64,000 bases of DNA, taken from Qipengyuania polymorpha. Its GTDB lineage: Bacteria > Pseudomonadota > Alphaproteobacteria > Sphingomonadales > Sphingomonadaceae. The stretch spans positions 124,001 through 188,000 of the forward strand of contig NZ_JAIGNK010000003.1 of the NCBI RefSeq assembly GCF_019711435.1, read 5' to 3'. Below are positions 35,929 to 47,158 of the stretch, one piece after another. Each line of letters opens with the position of its first letter. The first letter of the stretch is position 1. The notes beneath the pieces were generated by a model, which did no database searches, was not told the origin of the DNA, and saw nothing but the letters and a program-made list of their open reading frames with translations. Position numbers and translations under genes: made by a program.

Positions 35929-38277
35929 CTAGATGGGATTGCCGTCCTGGTCTCGGTAAATTTCGCGGCGACCGACGTGGTTGGCGGGGCCGACGAGGCC
36001 TTCGCTCTCCATGCGCTCGATCCACTTCGCCGCCGTGTTGTAGCCGACGCCCATCTGGCGCTGGAGCCAGCTTCCGGAGGCCTTCTGGTTCTCGATGACG
36101 ATCTGGCAGGCCTGACGGTACTTGCGCTCTTCGGGATTGTCCGAGGCAGTGAATTCGTCCTCGAAATTGAAGCCGCCGTCTTCGGGCTCCTCGGTGACAG
36201 CGTCGACGTAATCGGGCTTGCCCTGTTCGCGCCAATGGTCGGCCACGCGTTCGACCTCGTCGTCGCCGACGAAGGGCCCGTGGACGCGGACGACGGCGCC
36301 GGTGTTGGGCTTGTAGAGCATGTCGCCCTTGCCGAGCAGCTGCTCAGCGCCCTGTTCGCCGAGGATGGTGCGGCTGTCGATGCGGCTCGTCACCTTGAAG
36401 CTGATACGCGTCGGCAAATTGGCCTTGATGACGCCGGTGATGACGTCGACCGAAGGGCGCTGCGTCGCCATGATGAGGTGGATGCCGGCGGCGCGGCTCT
36501 TTTGCGAGAGGCGCTGGATAAGGACTTCGATTTCCTTGCCCACGGTGACCATGAGGTCGGCCAGCTCGTCGACGATGAGGACGATGAGCGGCAGCGGTTC
36601 GTAATCGAGCTGCTCTTCCTCGTAGAGTTCCTCGCCCGTTTCGGGGTCGAAGCCGGTCTGCACGCGGCGGCCCAGCGGCTTCCCCTTTTCGGCGGCCTTG
36701 CGGACCTTTTCGTTGAAGCCCGCGATATTGCGCGAGTTGACGCTGCTCATCATCCGGTAGCGCTTTTCCATCTCCTCGACCGCCCATTTCAGCGCGCGGA
36801 CCGACTTGGCCGGCTCGGTGACAACCGGGCTGAGGAGATGCGGGATGTCGTCATAGGTCTTCAGTTCGAGGACCTTGGGGTCGATCAGGATGAGGCGGCA
36901 TTCCTCCGGCGTGAAGCGATAGAGCAGCGACAGCAGGATGGCGTTGAGGCCGACCGACTTACCCGAGCCGGTCGTACCCGCGACCAGCAGGTGCGGCATG
37001 GCGGCAAGGTCGGCGATGATGGGCTCACCCGCGATGTCCTTGCCGAGGATCATCGGCAGGCTGCCCTTGTGATCGACGAAGGCGCTGGAGGTCGCGAGTT
37101 CCTTGTAGCTGACCATCTGGCGGTCGGCGTTGGGCAGTTCGATGCCGATGACGGTCTTGCCGGGAATGGGCGAGACGCGCGCGCTGATGGCGCTCATGTT
37201 GCGCGCGATGTCTTCGGCGAGGCCGACGACGCGGCTGGCCTTGATGCCGGGAGCGGGCTCGAGCTCGTACATGGTCACCACCGGACCAGCGCGCACGGCG
37301 GTGATTTCGCCCTTCACGTTAAAATCGTCGAGTACGTTTTCGAGCAGGCGCGCGTTGCGTTCGAGCGCAATCTTGTCGAGCTTGGCGGCCTTGTGCTCGG
37401 GCTGGTCGGCGAGGAGGTCGGTGCTCGGCAGCTGGTAATTGGCGAACATGTCGCGCTGCTTGGGCTTGGCCGCCTTTGACGGCGCGGGCGCGGCAACCGG
37501 GTCGGCGATTTCGGGCGCACGGCGAGCGGGACGCGCGGGCGCATCGTCCTCGTCTTCAATATCGTCCTCGATGACCTGCTTCTTCGCGCGCTTCTGCTTT
37601 TTCGGCGCGAGCGGCAGGTCGATGTCCGACAGCTGCGGGCGGCGCTTGAGCATTTCGGGCAGGGTAAAGAACTGCGCCCAGTCGATGGCGAAGACCTTGG
37701 TGACCAGCGCGAGCCCCCCGCCCAAAGCGACGAGGCCGAGCGCGGCGATAATCCAGCCGGAGAAAGCTCCGCCGAATCGTGTCGCAACCGCTTCGATGCC
37801 GCCTGCCCCCAAGAGACCGGCCAAGCCGCCTGCGCCCGACGGGAAGGGGCCAGCGTTCTCCGCGAAGAGCAGTGAAATCACCGTACCGAGCAGCACCATG
37901 GCGAGCATCAGCAGCGCCAGCGGGCTCCACCACTTGCCGGGCGTTTCCTCTTCGTCCGGGTCCTCGACGCCGGTCCACAGACGCCGCGCGGCAATCCAGA
38001 GTAACGGCAGGAGCAACAATGCGGGAAGGCCGAACAGGAAATAGGCGCGCTCGGCAGCCCATGCGCCGCTGAGGCCCATCCAGTTGCCGATGGACGTTCC
38101 GGAAGCGGCGGTGGAGGGGCTGGGGTCGGTCTGGGTGTAGCTCACCAGCGCGAGCGCAAGGAACAGCAGCAGAGCGAAAAGCACGCCAGCGCCCGCCATA
38201 TGCGTGGCGCGCCGCAGCGAACGGCGGAATGCCGCCCGCCAGTCGGGTTTGGCGCCTGCGCGCGTGGCCATTCTCAT
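35929..38277 (-). CDS. ftsK: DNA translocase FtsK
   Basis: A 782-residue septal DNA pump that segregates chromosome termini at division. The N-terminal part has four membrane helices (about 25-170), then an acidic/Pro-Ala linker that is short compared with E. coli FtsK, then the motor with Walker A GTTGSGKS and Walker B VDELADLM, and the C-terminal winged-helix gamma domain (SGSWLQRQMGVGYNTAAKWI) that reads polar DNA motifs. The ATG at 38277 is seven bases after GAAGGGA on the minus strand; a second ATG is two codons later. It heads the pair with the DUF389 gene. Confidence 0.96.
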   Translation of the reverse strand: MRMATRAGAKPDWRAAFRRSLRRATHMAGAGVLFALLLFLALALVSYTQTDPSPSTAASGTSIGNWMGLSGAWAAERAYFLFGLPALLLLPLLWIAARRLWTGVEDPDEEETPGKWWSPLALLMLAMVLLGTVISLLFAENAGPFPSGAGGLAGLLGAGGIEAVATRFGGAFSGWIIAALGLVALGGGLALVTKVFAIDWAQFFTLPEMLKRRPQLSDIDLPLAPKKQKRAKKQVIEDDIEDEDDAPARPARRAPEIADPVAAPAPSKAAKPKQRDMFANYQLPSTDLLADQPEHKAAKLDKIALERNARLLENVLDDFNVKGEITAVRAGPVVTMYELEPAPGIKASRVVGLAEDIARNMSAISARVSPIPGKTVIGIELPNADRQMVSYKELATSSAFVDHKGSLPMILGKDIAGEPIIADLAAMPHLLVAGTTGSGKSVGLNAILLSLLYRFTPEECRLILIDPKVLELKTYDDIPHLLSPVVTEPAKSVRALKWAVEEMEKRYRMMSSVNSRNIAGFNEKVRKAAEKGKPLGRRVQTGFDPETGEELYEEEQLDYEPLPLIVLIVDELADLMVTVGKEIEVLIQRLSQKSRAAGIHLIMATQRPSVDVITGVIKANLPTRISFKVTSRIDSRTILGEQGAEQLLGKGDMLYKPNTGAVVRVHGPFVGDDEVERVADHWREQGKPDYVDAVTEEPEDGGFNFEDEFTASDNPEERKYRQACQIVIENQKASGSWLQRQMGVGYNTAAKWIERMESEGLVGPANHVGRREIYRDQDGNPI

Positions 38278-38329
38278 GTTTCCCTTCTGCCGTCTTGGGC
38301 CGCAGTATGAATCCTCGGCGAGTCCGAGG

Positions 38330-38848
38330 TCAAGCGCTCTTCGTCGAGACGAGTCCGTCGATTGCCCCCCAGCGCGGCCAGTCGAGCTCTCGGGCGCGCT
38401 CATGATTCATCCCGCCGAGCGCGATGACGGGGAGCGGCGATTGCTGCGCGAGGACGTGGAAACCGTGCACGCCCAGATGCGCCGCGCCCGGATGCGAGGC
38501 AGTCGGGAAGACCGGCGAGAGAAAGATGCCATCCGCGCCGTTGCCCACCGCTCGAGCGATTTCATCGCCGTTATGCGCCGTCGCCAGCCACATACCGTCG
38601 GAATGCCGCTGCGCCCCGTACGTGCCGTCCTCTCCCCACCCGTTTGCGCGTGAGAGGAGCACGGTATGCGCACGGCTGCGCGCGATGGATGAAAGATCTT
38701 GGTATCGCTCGCGGCGCTCGTCGGCGTCGAGGTGGTAGTGACGGAAAACGAAGCCCGACCCGCGCGGAAGAGCTGCGATTGCATCCTCCAGCCCCGCATC
38801 ATTGCGCGCGTCGGAGAGCAGCCACAGCAGGGGAAGGCCCTTCGACAA
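38330..38848 (-). CDS. ThiE/TenI-like thiamine-phosphate synthase family protein
   Basis: A 172-residue protein, shorter than ThiE (about 210). The GADGIFLSPVFPTASHPG segment and the terminal VIALGGMN match the phosphate-binding loops of the thiamine-phosphate synthase fold. The N-terminal strands are shortened and the pyrimidine-binding residues are not obvious, so it may be a TenI-like regulator or a reduced enzyme. The only start that covers the first strands is a TTG at 38848, which lies inside an intergenic repeat; an in-frame stop is just two codons upstream. The true 5' end may have been lost or altered. Confidence 0.7.
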   Translation of the reverse strand: MSKGLPLLWLLSDARNDAGLEDAIAALPRGSGFVFRHYHLDADERRERYQDLSSIARSRAHTVLLSRANGWGEDGTYGAQRHSDGMWLATAHNGDEIARAVGNGADGIFLSPVFPTASHPGAAHLGVHGFHVLAQQSPLPVIALGGMNHERARELDWPRWGAIDGLVSTKSA

Positions 38849-38862
38849 GGCTCAGGACAGGG
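38838..38862. repeat. Dispersed intergenic repeat of the TTCGACA-CTCAGGACAG type
   Basis: The 25 bases contain TTCGACAAGG followed by CTCAGGACAGGG. From general knowledge, sequences of this form are scattered in many copies between genes of sphingomonads and relatives. Only this copy was noticed in the window. It covers the start codon region of the ThiE-like gene. Confidence 0.5.
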
Positions 38863-38900
38863 TCTGGCGCGTATTCATGAAACCGCTATAGCGCACCGCG

Positions 38901-39566
38901 ATGGAAAAGGCAGACACTCCGCTCGCTTCGGTCCGCAACAATATCGCGCAGGTGTGCAAGCGCGCGCGCCGCGACCCGGGCGAGGTGACGCTCGTCGCGG
39001 TGAGCAAGAAACATCCGGCCTCGGCTATCGAGCCCTTGCTTCTCGAAGGTCACCGCCATTTCGGCGAGAACCGCGTGCAGGAAGCGCAGGAGAAATGGCC
39101 CGCGCTGCGCGAGGCGCATCCGGGCGTGCAGTTGCACCTCGTCGGCCAGCTCCAGTCGAACAAGGCGGAGGATGCCGCCGCGCTGTTCGATGTCATCCAC
39201 TCGCTCGACCGGCCGAGCCTGGTGAAGGCGCTGGCGAAAGCCTTCGACAAGACCGGCCGACAGGTGCCCTGCTTCGTGCAGGTCGACGTGGGCGACGAGC
39301 CGCAAAAGGGTGGCTGCCCGGTAAGCGAACTGCCCGCGCTGCTGACGCAGGCGCGCGATGCCGATATCCCGCTCGCGGGCCTGATGTGCCTGCCGCCCGC
39401 CGATATCGAGCCTGCCCCCTTCTTCGCCTTTCTCGACAAGCTGGCGCGAGACCACGGCCTCGAAGGCCGCAGCATGGGCATGAGCGGCGATTTCGAGACC
39501 GCCATCATGCTCGGCGCAACGCATATCCGCGTCGGTACGGCCCTTTTCGGTGAACGTCAGGGCTGA
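38901..39566 (+). CDS. yggS: YggS/PLPBP family pyridoxal-phosphate homeostasis protein
   Basis: A 221-residue PLP-binding TIM-barrel protein. The Schiff-base Lys is in LVAVSKKHP near residue 36, HFGENRVQE is the family signature, and the phosphate-binding end reads MGMSGDFETAI followed by HIRVGTALFG. These proteins have no known catalytic activity and buffer pyridoxal phosphate. The usual neighbours (proC, YggT) are not present here. The ATG at 38901 gives the expected N-terminus. It is divergent from the ThiE-like gene. Confidence 0.95.
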   Translation: MEKADTPLASVRNNIAQVCKRARRDPGEVTLVAVSKKHPASAIEPLLLEGHRHFGENRVQEAQEKWPALREAHPGVQLHLVGQLQSNKAEDAAALFDVIHSLDRPSLVKALAKAFDKTGRQVPCFVQVDVGDEPQKGGCPVSELPALLTQARDADIPLAGLMCLPPADIEPAPFFAFLDKLARDHGLEGRSMGMSGDFETAIMLGATHIRVGTALFGERQG

Positions 39567-39591
39567 GCGTCCTAATGTGACAACGCCCACC

Positions 39592-39655
39592 CGCGCTCAA
39601 GCAGCAAAGCGGTAGCGCAGATATGAGCGCGCTCAAGCAGCGTAGCGATAGCGCA
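39592..39655. repeat. Two-copy imperfect direct repeat, 28 bp, period 36
   Basis: Bases 39592-39619 and 39628-39655 match at 25 of 28 positions; both begin CGCGCTCAAGCAGC and end TAGCGCA. They lie between the yggS stop and the TonB-receptor terminator. Only two copies exist, so this is not a CRISPR array. It could be a local duplication or a double protein-binding site. Confidence 0.7.
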
Positions 39656-39681
39656 AAAAGAAAGGGCGCCCGAGAGCGCCC
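39656..39681 (-). terminator. Terminator after the TonB-dependent receptor (minus strand)
   Basis: A 6-bp GC stem (39664-39669 with 39676-39681) is followed on the minus strand by TTTCTTTTT. It lies 26 bases after the receptor stop at 39708 and may also slow plus-strand transcripts from yggS. Confidence 0.75.
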
Positions 39682-39707
39682 CTTCTCGTTTCTCATGTCA
39701 GTCCGGC

Positions 39708-42440
39708 TCAGAACTCGGCGCGAACCGTGACACCATAGGTGCGCGGCTCGGCGAGGAAGGCCGAATAGGTCTGCTGCGAAGCAATGAAGGGGGTGTTGAA
39801 GGCCACCTGCGTATAGTCCTGGTCGAAGGCGTTCTGCACCCATCCCTCGATCGCGAAACGATCCGCGATGTTGGTGAGGCCGATACGGCCGTTCACCACG
39901 ACATAGGAGTCCTGTTCCTTGCCGTAGAGCAGGTCCGAACCGGTGTTGTAATCGCCGGTCATGCGGGCGTTCACGAAGAACAGACCCTTCATGCCCGAGC
40001 CGCCGATGTCGGGCGTCCAGGTGAAGGAGCTGGTGCCTACCCACTGTGGTGCGTTCGACAGGTTGTCGCCCGGCAACAGACGCAGCGCCGGGTCGAGCGG
40101 AGCGCCCTCCTCGCTGCCGACCAGATTATCGGCATAGCGGGTGTCGGCATGGGTGATGCCCACGGTCATGTTGACGTTGCGAACGGGAGACAGGGACGCC
40201 TCGAATTCGAAACCCTGCGAGACCACGCCCGGCGTAATGTCGTCCGCATCGCAGGACCCGGTCGTCGGGCTCGTATCCCGGTCGTCGCCATCGAGGTCGC
40301 TGCCGCAGCCGTTGATGTTCTGCACGAGGAAGACCGAGCCGTTGAAGGTGTTCAGCTGGAAGTTGCTGAACTCCTGCCGGAAGGCAGTGAGGCCGAGGCT
40401 CCACTGGCGATCCGAATACTTGATGCCGACCTCGTAAGCATCGACCGTTTCCTCGTCGAACTGCAGTGTCACCGGGTCGATATTGGCGACATTGAAGGTG
40501 ACCGGGTTTCCGAGCGCCGAACGGTCGAGGTTGAAGCCGCCCGCCTTGTAGCCGCGCGAATAGGATCCGTAGACCATGACATCGTCGACCGGCTTCCAGC
40601 TGAGGATGGCGGTGCCGGTGAACTTGTCTTCATCGCGCGTGTCGGCAAGCGAGACGCCATCAAGTTCGGCCGTCGAGTTACCCTGGCAAGACAATGCGAT
40701 GAGGGCACCGCCAAGGGGAGCCAGCGGCGTGGCCAGCAAGCCGCCCGTCAGAGCTCTTTGTTGGGCGCACACCTCGTTGTCGTTGCTGAAGGTGGCATCG
40801 AAATCCTTGGTTTCGCTGGTGTAGCGAAGGCCCAGGGTCAAATCGAGCCGGTCGGTGAGGTGGATGATGTTATGCGTGAAGACGGCGAAATTCTCGCTCG
40901 TCTGATTGTAGACATCCCCCGTACCCCCGACATCATTGACCTGTGCCAGCGTATCGAGACCAGCAAAGATCAGCGGGGTAGCAGGCCCAAAGGCGCCTGC
41001 ACCACCGTTCGCGGCAAGCAGGATGGCGCGGCCGGTGTCGTTGATACAGCCGGTTGCGCTCGGATCGATTAGACGAACGTCGACTGCCTGGATGACGCGG
41101 CATGGAGCGAACGCGCCATAATCCGAGCCGAAGCGCAGGTTATCGCGCACCTGCAGGTCTTCATTCGCATAATAAGCGCCAACCAGCCAGTCGAGCCGGT
41201 CGTCGAAAGCTTCGCCGTTCAGGCGGAACTCTTGCGTGAAGGTCCCGAACTCGCGCGCACCTGCATCGGGGCCCGGGGCACGGTAGAGGATATCGATCTG
41301 CGTATAATCCGTATCCGAGGCCTGATTGTTGGAATATTCGCGGTAAGCGGTAATCGAGGTCAGGTTGGCGCCCCCGAGGTTCCAGTTGAGCTCGCCGGAG
41401 ATGCCGTAATCTTCGGTTTCGCCATCGTAGGAACGCCCCGGGGTCACATAGATATCACGGTCGAAGGTCGACTGTGTCAGGGCGCGAGGGTCCTGGCCGA
41501 GAGCGAGCAAGACTCCGATGATGGGGTTATCGGTGCTCGTCAGCGCTGGCGACCCCGGCTCCGGACGATTAAATCCGTTGAGGCCCGGCGAAATGCGCGC
41601 ATAGGGCGCGAAGTCGGGCTGCACGAAGGTCGCCGCGCAACAAGCTTCGTCTTTCTTCGAATAGTCGCCGACGAGGCGGAAGCTGATGTCCTCATTGGGC
41701 TCGAACAGCGCCTGGGCGCGTACGAGATAGCGGTCGCGGTTGTTGACGTCGGTATCGTTGATGACATCGTTGTAAAAACCGTCGCGCTGGAACCAGACGC
41801 CGTCGATGCGCGCTGCCACGGTCTCACCGAGCGGAGCGTTGACGCCGCCCTCGACGCGGATCGCATCGTAATTGCCATAGGTGAAATCGGCATAGCCGCC
41901 GAAGTTGAACTCGGGCTCTGCCGTGTAGATCGAAATCATGCCGGCCGTGGAGTTACGTCCGCCCAGCGTACCCTGCGGACCGCGCAGGATTTCGATGCGG
42001 TCGAGCGGGCCGAGTTCGGAAAGCGCGTTACCCGAACGCGAGCGGTAGACGCCATCGACGAAGACCGCGACCGAGCTTTCGAGGCCGGGGTTGTCACCCA
42101 CGGTACCGATGCCGCGGATACGGGCCGAACCATTGGCTTCGTTGCCCGTCGAGGAGACGAGCAGCGACGGAGCGACCTGGTTCAGTTCGCGAATGTCGCT
42201 GGTGCCGGAATTTTCGAGCGTTTCGGACGAGACAGCCGAGATGGCGACCGGCACGTCGGCGAGGTTCTGGGCACGGCCCTGCGCGGTCACGACGATGACC
42301 GGCGCGCCGTCGTCGACATCGGCATTGTCGACCATGTCGCCTTCATCGGCGGTGGACTGTGCCAGAGCCGCCTGCGGCAGCATGGTGAAACCTGCGCCAA
42401 GCAAGGCAAGCGCGCGCAACGAAAGCGTAGTGGTTCGCAT
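39708..42440 (-). CDS. TonB-dependent outer-membrane receptor
   Basis: A 910-residue outer-membrane transporter. A signal peptide (about 1-28, ending AALAQ) is followed by a TonB-box-like VIVVTAQ segment, then the plug domain (SARIRGIGTVGDNPG, and IEILRGPQGTLGGRNS), and a 22-strand barrel ending in Phe (VTVRAEF). The type matches the large receptor families of sphingomonads rather than a specific siderophore receptor; no ligand-specific neighbours (iron, vitamin B12, sugar hydrolases) are adjacent. The ATG at 42440 is preceded by GAGAGGG. Cysteine-containing loops (GCGSDLDGDDRDT, ACCAATF) are present in the barrel. Confidence 0.94.
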   Translation of the reverse strand: MRTTTLSLRALALLGAGFTMLPQAALAQSTADEGDMVDNADVDDGAPVIVVTAQGRAQNLADVPVAISAVSSETLENSGTSDIRELNQVAPSLLVSSTGNEANGSARIRGIGTVGDNPGLESSVAVFVDGVYRSRSGNALSELGPLDRIEILRGPQGTLGGRNSTAGMISIYTAEPEFNFGGYADFTYGNYDAIRVEGGVNAPLGETVAARIDGVWFQRDGFYNDVINDTDVNNRDRYLVRAQALFEPNEDISFRLVGDYSKKDEACCAATFVQPDFAPYARISPGLNGFNRPEPGSPALTSTDNPIIGVLLALGQDPRALTQSTFDRDIYVTPGRSYDGETEDYGISGELNWNLGGANLTSITAYREYSNNQASDTDYTQIDILYRAPGPDAGAREFGTFTQEFRLNGEAFDDRLDWLVGAYYANEDLQVRDNLRFGSDYGAFAPCRVIQAVDVRLIDPSATGCINDTGRAILLAANGGAGAFGPATPLIFAGLDTLAQVNDVGGTGDVYNQTSENFAVFTHNIIHLTDRLDLTLGLRYTSETKDFDATFSNDNEVCAQQRALTGGLLATPLAPLGGALIALSCQGNSTAELDGVSLADTRDEDKFTGTAILSWKPVDDVMVYGSYSRGYKAGGFNLDRSALGNPVTFNVANIDPVTLQFDEETVDAYEVGIKYSDRQWSLGLTAFRQEFSNFQLNTFNGSVFLVQNINGCGSDLDGDDRDTSPTTGSCDADDITPGVVSQGFEFEASLSPVRNVNMTVGITHADTRYADNLVGSEEGAPLDPALRLLPGDNLSNAPQWVGTSSFTWTPDIGGSGMKGLFFVNARMTGDYNTGSDLLYGKEQDSYVVVNGRIGLTNIADRFAIEGWVQNAFDQDYTQVAFNTPFIASQQTYSAFLAEPRTYGVTVRAEF

Positions 42441-42525
42441 GAGTAACCCTCTCTCCTGGTGTTCTCTCATGCGAATCGATGCAGGATTTGCGACAATCGC
42501 GCAACAATCTTCCTGCAAACGTATG

Positions 42526-45281
42526 CTAGGCGTCTTCCAACCGTGCCTGTAGTGCATCACCTGCTGCTTCGACCAGCCGGGCCTCGAGGCGGTTCTGGCG
42601 CTCGCCTTCGGCAAGCTTCCCGCCCGTAAGATCCGTAACGTAAAACGTATCCACGGCGCGCTCGCCATAATTGGTGATGTGGGCGGAATGGACCACGAGG
42701 CGCTGCTCGAAGAGGACACGCGCCAGCCTGTTCAAAAGTGCAGGCCTGTCGCGGGCATTGACCTCGATTACGGTGAATCGGTTCGATGCCTTGTTGTCGA
42801 ACAGCACTCTCGGATTGACGTCGAAGGCCTTGGAGCGGCTGTGCGCAAGCGGGCGCTGCGCCAGCTTGGGCGTCAGGTCGATGCGATTGGCAAGCGCGTC
42901 GGCAATGCTCTTCTTCAAGCGCTCGAGCTGCTGTTCCTCGCGAAACGGCGCGCCATGCGGGTCCTGCACGAGGAAATTGTCGAGCGCCCAGCCGGTGCGC
43001 GAAGTATGGATGCGCGCATCGATGATATTGCCGCCGGCCAGATGGATACCGCCCGCGATGCGGTAGAACAGGCCCGGATGGTCGGCTGCGATGACGGTAA
43101 CCAGCGTTGCCCCGCGCGCCTCGTAATATTCGCAATGGACCGAGAGATCGTGGCTCAATTCCCGCGCCGCGGCGTAATGCGCGAGATTGAGCGCGATGAT
43201 ATCGGTGGGCTCGGCAATCCAGTAGGCATCGCCGAAGCTCGCGCCGTGCTGCTCGACCAGCGCGGCTTTGTCGCCGAGCAGTTCGGCGACCTGAGCCCGC
43301 TTGGCGGCCACCTTTTCCTTGCGCCCGTGGCGCATGTGACCAAGCCGCAAGCGTTCCGAGGACACATCGTAGAGCTCGCCCAGCAACTGGCCTTTCCAGC
43401 TGTTCCACGTCCCCGGTCCAACCGCGCGGATGTCGACGGCGGTCAGGATGGCGAGATGGCGCAGGCGCTCGATGCTCTGCACCTGCCCGACATAGTCCTC
43501 GATGGTCTTGGGGTCGGTGAGATCGCGTTTTTGCGCAGTGTGGCTCATCAGCAGGTGGTTGAGCACGAGCCAGGCCACCAGCTCGGTCTCGCCCTCAGAC
43601 AGCCCGAAGCGCGGGCACAATTCATGCGCCACTTCCGCGCCGAGCACCGAATGGTCGCCGCCGCGCCCCTTGGCGATGTCGTGCAGCAGCGCGGCGACAT
43701 AGGCCACGCGCCGCGAATTCACCTTGTGGATGAGGCGGGTGGCGCGCGGGTGGTCGTCCTTGAGCTCACCCTTCTCGATTCTATTGAGAAGGCCGATGGC
43801 GCGGATGGTGTGCTCGTCCACCGTATAGTGGTGGTACATGTCGAACTGCATCTGCGCGTTGACCTTGCCGAAATCGGGCACGAAGCGACCGAACACGCCC
43901 GCCTCGTTCATCCAGCGCAGCACCATTTCGGGGTCGTTTCGGCCGCACAGCAGGTCAAGGAACAGCGCATTGGCGCGGGCATCCTCGCGCACCTCGTTGT
44001 CGATGAGCTTCGCATCGCGCCCCGCCTGCCGCATCGTCTCGGGGTGGATTTCCAGCCCCTCGCTCTCGGCAATCTGGAAGATTTCGACGAGCCGCACCGG
44101 GTCCTTGGCAAACCAGTCGTCGGACGGGGCAGCGATCCGCCCGCCGAACACGCGGTAACCCTTCACATCGCGCGCCTTGGGCCGCCAGCCGGCAAAGAAG
44201 CCCTTGCGCGCAGAATTCTTGGCCAGATCGTCCTCGATATGCGCGAGGAAGACGCCCGTAAGGCTGCCGACCCGTTTCGCCTGCAGGAAATAGAACTGCA
44301 TGAACCGCTCGACCGCCCGCCTGCCAGGTCGGTCGGCGAAATTCATCTTCTCGGCCACCTGCCGCTGGAGGTCGAAGGTCAATCGGTCCTCGGCGCGCCC
44401 GGTGATGATGTGCATGTGGCAGCGCACGGCGAGGAGGAACCGCTCGGCGCGGCGGAAGCTGCGGTATTCGGCCTGCGTCATCAGCCCCGCGCCGACCAGT
44501 TCGGCCGCATTGGTCACGCGGTGGATGAACTTGCCGATCCAGTAGAGCGTCTGGAGGTCGCGCAAGCCCCCCTTGCCGTCCTTAACATTGGGCTCGACCA
44601 CATAGCGGCTGTCGCCCATGCGCTTGTGCCGGTTGTTCCGTTCTTCGAGCTTCTGGGTGAGGAAGGCGCGTTCGTTCCCCTTCACCACTTCGAGCGTATA
44701 GCGCCGCTCTCCCTCTTCATAGAGATCGCGGTCGCCCCAGACATAGCGCCCTTCGAGCAGGGCGGTGCGGATGGTGAGGTCGTCCTTCGCCAGCCGGATG
44801 GCCTCGTCGAGCGTGCGGGTCGAATGGCCGACCTTCAGCCCCAAATCCCACAGTATGTAGAGCATCGCCTCGACCACCTGCTCGCACCAGGCGTTGCGGC
44901 GCTCGCCGACGAGGAAGGCGATGTCGACGTCCGAATGCGGCGCCATCTCGCTGCGCCCGTATCCGCCCACCGCCATGATGGCGAGCCGTTCGCCCTTGCT
45001 GCGATTGGGGCTCGGATAGGTGTGCGCGGTCACATACTCATGAATAACCCGCACGAGCTGGTCGATGAGGAAGGAATAGCCTCCAGCCACGGCATGACCC
45101 GCAGAGGGCCGCGCCTCCAGCCGCCGTTCCATTTCCGCGCGCCCGCTTTCGAGCGAGGCCTTCAGCAGCGCGACGACCGGTGCACGCGATTTCCCGCCAT
45201 GCTCCCCGACCAGCACTTCCACCCGGGACGCGATGTCGCGCCGGTCGAAGATCGCGCGCTGGTCGGGGATCGCAGGCGTGC

Positions 45282-45285
<4 letters not shown>
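42526..45285 (-). CDS. glnD: [Protein-PII] uridylyltransferase/uridylyl-removing enzyme
   Basis: A 919-residue nitrogen sensor that uridylylates PII under nitrogen limitation and reverses this when glutamine is high. In order: nucleotidyltransferase domain with GGYGRSEMAPHSDVDIAFL, a helical linker, an HD domain with HHYTVDEHT and LLHDIAKGRGGDHS, and two C-terminal ACT domains (YYEARGATLVTVIAADHPGL, and NARDRPALLNRLA) for glutamine binding. The start is a TTG at 45285 that overlaps the stop of the upstream acyl-CoA ligase gene, so glnD is coupled to it. No glnB or glnK gene is next to it. Confidence 0.94.
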
Positions 45286-46982
<1,697 letters not shown>

Positions 46983-47158
46983 GGCTGTGGTCTGGTCCTC
47001 TCCAAAAGTGGTGCGCGAGGCATCGAAGGCACGCTTCCGGCGAAATGCCGGTAAACATGCAAGACAGCCTTTCCCCAAAAAGCCTGCTATGCCAAAAGCC
47101 GCCCCGAAACGGGTCCGCGCAAAGCGGCCTTCGCACATGTCTCTAAGGGGATAAGACC

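Noticed and set aside
34309..37479. A 1056-codon open frame on the plus strand
   Set aside because: It lies wholly antisense to ald, the DUF389 gene and ftsK, which have recognisable motifs and proper starts. In GC-rich DNA the antisense frame of real genes stays open by codon bias.
39592..39655. CRISPR array
   Set aside because: Only two imperfect repeats with an 8-base gap and no cas genes in the window.
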